NCBI RefSeq assembly: GCF_000786215.1
Contig: NZ_JROG01000010.1
Span: forward strand, 1-64,000
Direction of reading: 5' to 3'
Length of the DNA: 64,000 nucleotides
From: Sphingomonas sp. 35-24ZXX
Lineage (GTDB): Bacteria; Pseudomonadota; Alphaproteobacteria; Sphingomonadales; Sphingomonadaceae
In this document: positions 61,135-64,000 of the stretch, piece after piece
Layout of the letters: each line of letters opens with the position of its first letter
How positions within the stretch are numbered: position 1 is the stretch's first letter
The notes under the pieces: generated by a model
Database searches by the model: none
Seen by the model: only the letters and a program-made list of their open reading frames with translations
Told to the model about the DNA's origin: nothing
Program-made: the position numbers and the translations under genes

Positions 61135-63465
61135 ATGTTTGACGTAAAGACTGTAGAAATCGAGTTGGGCGGAAAGACCCTCAAGCTCGAAACGGGCCGT
61201 ATTGCCCGTCAGGCCGATGGCGCTGTGCTCGCCACCTATGGCGAAACCGTGGTGCTGTGCGCCGTGACCGCCGCCAAATCGGTGAAGGAAGGCCAGGATT
61301 TCTTCCCGCTGACCGTTCACTATCAGGAAAAATTCTCCGCAGCAGGCCGCATCCCCGGCGGCTTCTTCAAGCGTGAGCGCGGCGCGACCGAAAAGGAAAC
61401 GCTGACCAGCCGCCTGATCGACCGTCCCGTCCGTCCGCTGTTCCCCGAAGGTTTCTACAACGAAATCAACGTGATCGCACAGGTCCTGTCGTTCGACGGC
61501 GAATCCGAGCCCGATATCGTGGCGATGATCGCAGCTTCCGCTGCGCTGACCCTGTCGGGCGTGCCCTTCATGGGCCCGATCGGCGCTGCGCGCGTCGGCT
61601 ACCAGGACGGCGAGTATCAGCTCAACCCGTCGATGGAGCAGGTCAAGGAAGGCTCGCTCGATCTCGTTGTCGCCGCCACCCATGACGCGGTGATGATGGT
61701 CGAATCGGAAGCCAAGGAGCTGTCCGAAGAGGTCATGCTCGGCGCTGTCGAGTTCGCGCATGATGCCTGCCGCAAGATTGTCGGCGCGATCATCAAGCTG
61801 GCCGAACAGGCTGCGAAGGACCCCTGGGAAATGGCCGCACAGGCCGATCTCTCGGCTGCCAAGCAGAAGCTGCGCGACCTGATCGGTGCCGATATCGCCG
61901 CCGCCTACAAGCTGACCGACAAGTCGGCGCGTTCGGATGCGCTGAACGCTGCCCGTGCCAAGGCCAAGGAAGCTTTCTCTGACGCGACCCCGCAGGACCA
62001 GATGGCCGCGAGCAAGCTGATGAAGAAGCTGGAAGCGGAAATCGTCCGCGGTGCCATCCTCAAGGACGGCAGCCGTATCGATGGCCGCACCACCACGCAG
62101 ATCCGTCCGATCGAAGCGATGGTCGGCTTCCTGCCGCGTACCCATGGTTCGGCGCTGTTCACCCGCGGTGAAACGCAGTCGATCTGCACCACCACCCTGG
62201 GCACCAAGGACAGCGAGCAGATGATCGACGGCCTCACCGGCCTGTCGTACGAAAGCTTCATGCTGCACTATAACTTCCCGCCCTATTCGGTTGGCGAAGT
62301 CGGTCGCTTCGGCGCGCCGGGCCGTCGTGAAGTCGGCCATGGCAAGCTGGCATGGCGTGCGCTGCACCCCGTGCTGCCGACCAAGGACGAGTTCCCCTAC
62401 ACGATCCGCGTCCTGTCCGACATCACCGAATCCAACGGCTCCTCGTCGATGGCCACGGTGTGCGGCGGTTCGCTCTCGATGATGGATGCAGGCGTTCCGC
62501 TCAAGCGTCCGGTGTCGGGCATCGCGATGGGCCTGATCCTCGAAGGCACCGAATTTGCGGTTCTGTCGGACATCCTGGGTGATGAAGATCACCTCGGCGA
62601 CATGGACTTCAAGGTGGCTGGCACGTCCGAAGGCATCACCACGATGCAGATGGACATCAAGATCGCCGGCATCACCCGCGAGATCATGGCGCAGGCGCTG
62701 GCACAGGCCAAGGAAGGCCGTGCGCACATCCTGGGCGAAATGGCCAAGGCGCTCGACAGCACCCGCACCGAGCTTTCGGCGCATGCTCCGCGTATCGAGA
62801 CCATCCAGATCGACAAGTCGAAGATCCGGGAAGTCATCGGCACCGGCGGCAAGGTGATCCGCGAGATCGTCGCTGAAACCGGCGCCAAGGTCGACATCGA
62901 TGACGAGGGCCTGATCAAGATCAGCTCGTCCGACGTCAACCAGATCGAAGCTGCGAAGAAGTGGATCCTGGGCATTGTGGAAGAGGCCGAAGTCGGCAAG
63001 GTCTACAATGGCAAGGTCGTGAACATGGTCGATTTCGGCGCGTTCGTGAACTTCATGGGCGGCAAGGACGGTCTGGTCCACGTTTCGGAAATCCGCAACG
63101 AGCGGGTCGAGAAGGTGACCGACGTCCTGACCGAAGGCCAGGAAGTGAAGGTCAAGGTTCTCGAGATCGATCCGCGCGGCAAGGTTCGCCTGTCGATGCG
63201 CGTCGTCGATCAGGAAACCGGTGAAGAGCTGGAAGACACCCGCCCCGCCCGCGAACCGCGCGAGCGTGGTGATCGCGGCGACCGTCGCCCCCGTCGTGAT
63301 GGCGATGGCGGACGTGGCCGCGAAGGTGGCCGTGGTGGCGAACGTTCAGGCGGCGGTGATCGCGGTGGCGAGCGTTCCGGCGGTGGCCGTGGTCGCGGCC
63401 GCACCGAAGGTGGCGCAACCGGCGGCGACGCTGGCCTGCCTGACTTCATCACCGGCGACAACTGA
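61135..63465 (+). CDS. pnp: Polyribonucleotide nucleotidyltransferase (PNPase)
   Basis: 776 residues. Phosphorolytic 3'-5' exoribonuclease of the degradosome. Two RNase PH domains, KH domain ([20 protein letters not shown]) and S1 domain ([20 protein letters not shown]) are all present. The last 75 residues are a disordered Gly/Arg tail with repeats of the type GERSGGG-R/D, ending [10 protein letters not shown], longer than the E. coli tail and probably used for RNA or RNase E contact. Confidence 0.97.
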   Translation: MFDVKTVEIELGGKTLKLETGRIARQADGAVLATYGETVVLCAVTAAKSVKEGQDFFPLTVHYQEKFSAAGRIPGGFFKRERGATEKETLTSRLIDRPVRPLFPEGFYNEINVIAQVLSFDGESEPDIVAMIAASAALTLSGVPFMGPIGAARVGYQDGEYQLNPSMEQVKEGSLDLVVAATHDAVMMVESEAKELSEEVMLGAVEFAHDACRKIVGAIIKLAEQAAKDPWEMAAQADLSAAKQKLRDLIGADIAAAYKLTDKSARSDALNAARAKAKEAFSDATPQDQMAASKLMKKLEAEIVRGAILKDGSRIDGRTTTQIRPIEAMVGFLPRTHGSALFTRGETQSICTTTLGTKDSEQMIDGLTGLSYESFMLHYNFPPYSVGEVGRFGAPGRREVGHGKLAWRALHPVLPTKDEFPYTIRVLSDITESNGSSSMATVCGGSLSMMDAGVPLKRPVSGIAMGLILEGTEFAVLSDILGDEDHLGDMDFKVAGTSEGITTMQMDIKIAGITREIMAQALAQAKEGRAHILGEMAKALDSTRTELSAHAPRIETIQIDKSKIREVIGTGGKVIREIVAETGAKVDIDDEGLIKISSSDVNQIEAAKKWILGIVEEAEVGKVYNGKVVNMVDFGAFVNFMGGKDGLVHVSEIRNERVEKVTDVLTEGQEVKVKVLEIDPRGKVRLSMRVVDQETGEELEDTRPAREPRERGDRGDRRPRRDGDGGRGREGGRGGERSGGGDRGGERSGGGRGRGRTEGGATGGDAGLPDFITGDN

Positions 63466-63509
63466 GTATAGCAGTTTGCTGCCAGCGTCGCGGGCTTGCC
63501 TGTGATGCT

Positions 63510-63551
63510 AAAAGACCGGCTGGAGGCGTCATGCTTCCGGCCGGTTTTTTG
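63510..63551 (+). terminator. Rho-independent terminator after pnp
   Basis: A GACCGGCTGGAG-like arm pairs with CTTCCGGCCGGT across an eight-base loop and is followed by TTTTTTG, 45 bases after the pnp stop. Confidence 0.8.
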
Positions 63552-63603
63552 TTGGGGCGGCGGCCAGATTGAACGCATAACGCAAATTTGGTATTATCTT
63601 GGA

Positions 63604-63852
63604 ATGACCAAGCCCATCTCCATCATGCTCGGCGAACCTTTTCAGGAATTCGCTCGCCGCAAGGTTGAATCCGGCGAGTTCGGATCGACCAGCGAAGTCG
63701 TTGGGGAAGCCATGCGTCGCTATATTGCGGACGACGAACGGCGCCACGCCTTGAATGCGGCTTTGAAAGAAGGTCTTGAGAGCGGACCTGCTCAGCCATT
63801 CGATTGGGATGGATTTATCGATCGGCATTTCGGCGGTAATGGTGACACATAA
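63604..63852 (+). CDS. parD: ParD-type antitoxin
   Basis: 82 residues. Ribbon-helix-helix head (KPISIMLGEPFQEFARRKV, FGSTSEVVGEAMRRYIAD) and a helical tail rich in acidic residues that wraps the toxin: the ParD/CC2985 family. The downstream ParE-type frame begins inside its last codons (ATG 63839), the usual overlap in parDE operons. Start ATG 63604 gives the family N-terminus; the longer frame crosses the pnp terminator. Confidence 0.9.
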   Translation: MTKPISIMLGEPFQEFARRKVESGEFGSTSEVVGEAMRRYIADDERRHALNAALKEGLESGPAQPFDWDGFIDRHFGGNGDT

Positions 63853-64000
63853 GGTCACATTACGTCCCGCTGCTGCAGACGACTTGGAAGCCATAGCCAT
63901 CTACACCAAACAACAATGGGGCGTAGACCAAGCTCGCCGCTATTTGGCGACGCTTCGGATCGATATTGAATTGCTGGCAGAATTCCCGATGCGTCACGCT
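63839..64000 (+). CDS. parE-tox: ParE/RelE-type toxin, 3' end cut by window edge
   Basis: 54 codons are visible: MVTHKVTLRPAAADDLEAIA then YTKQQWGVDQARRYLATLRI and DIELLAEFP, the RelE/ParE superfamily fold with its N-terminal strand, paired helices and L-R-P-x-A-x-x-D-L start. It overlaps parD by 14 bases. ParE toxins target gyrase; sub-type cannot be settled without the C-terminus. Named here only to separate it from topoisomerase parE. Confidence 0.88.
   Translation, partial: MVTHKVTLRPAAADDLEAIAIYTKQQWGVDQARRYLATLRIDIELLAEFPMRHA

Overview
The window is a GC-rich alphaproteobacterial chromosome segment, most likely from a sphingomonad (order Sphingomonadales). The evidence is the gcrA cell-cycle regulator, consensus CtrA-type boxes, a bacterial (6-4) photolyase, a large TonB receptor with many Tat-exported enzymes, and the rimP-nusA-ylxR-infB-rbfA...truB-rpsO-pnp order. 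Species cannot be fixed from the sequence alone.

Layout. (1) 1-5220: right end of an integrative element inserted at the 3' end of a tRNA-Ser(CGA) gene. It carries a tyrosine integrase, an AlpA-like excisionase/regulator, a PC4-like ssDNA-binding protein, an HUH-motif Rep-like protein and an AT-richer acyltransferase cargo gene; its left end lies outside the window. (2) 5400-26700: housekeeping and accessory genes, including hspQ, an ABC-2 permease, gcrA, parE, a secreted class-A-type serine hydrolase, a LysR regulator, apaG, a cytochrome c/ferritin-like pair, a PEMT/ICMT-type membrane methyltransferase, a (6-4) photolyase, glutaryl-CoA dehydrogenase, a PAS-GGDEF protein, argC, an NlpC/P60 protein, a leucyl aminopeptidase and a Baeyer-Villiger monooxygenase. 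(3) 26800-49700: a catabolic island that I read as a hydroxyproline-rich glycoprotein (extensin-like) utilisation locus. (4) 49700-52000: a small GntR regulator, an aspartyl/asparaginyl hydroxylase-like protein and an L,D-transpeptidase. (5) 52300-63500: the translation/RNA cluster, with an AbrB-like gene, thymidine kinase and an acetyltransferase set between rbfA and truB. (6) a ParDE toxin-antitoxin module cut by the right edge.

Region 3 is the most interesting. It holds all four enzymes of the oxidative trans-4-hydroxy-L-proline route to 2-oxoglutarate: two-cysteine epimerase, FAD-dependent D-hydroxyproline oxidase, DHDPS-family deaminase and 2-oxoglutarate semialdehyde dehydrogenase. Beside them are a GH127 beta-L-arabinofuranosidase with the Glu-x-Cys / Cys-Cys zinc site, a second Tat-exported protein that may be an (alpha/alpha)6-type glycosidase, a TonB receptor, an M24 Xaa-Pro peptidase, a COG1228 amidohydrolase (a family with known prolidases), a DUF885 metallopeptidase, an amino acid permease, a dicarboxylate symporter, an Ldh2-type imino-acid reductase candidate and an FCD-type GntR regulator. 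beta-L-arabinofuranosyl-hydroxyproline is the hallmark linkage of plant extensins, so the parts fit one job: import arabinosylated Hyp peptides, strip the sugar, cleave the imidopeptide bonds and burn the hydroxyproline. The palindrome TATACnGTATA lies in two divergent promoters of this island, and a split version (TATAC...GTATA) lies in a third, which suggests one regulon under the local GntR protein.
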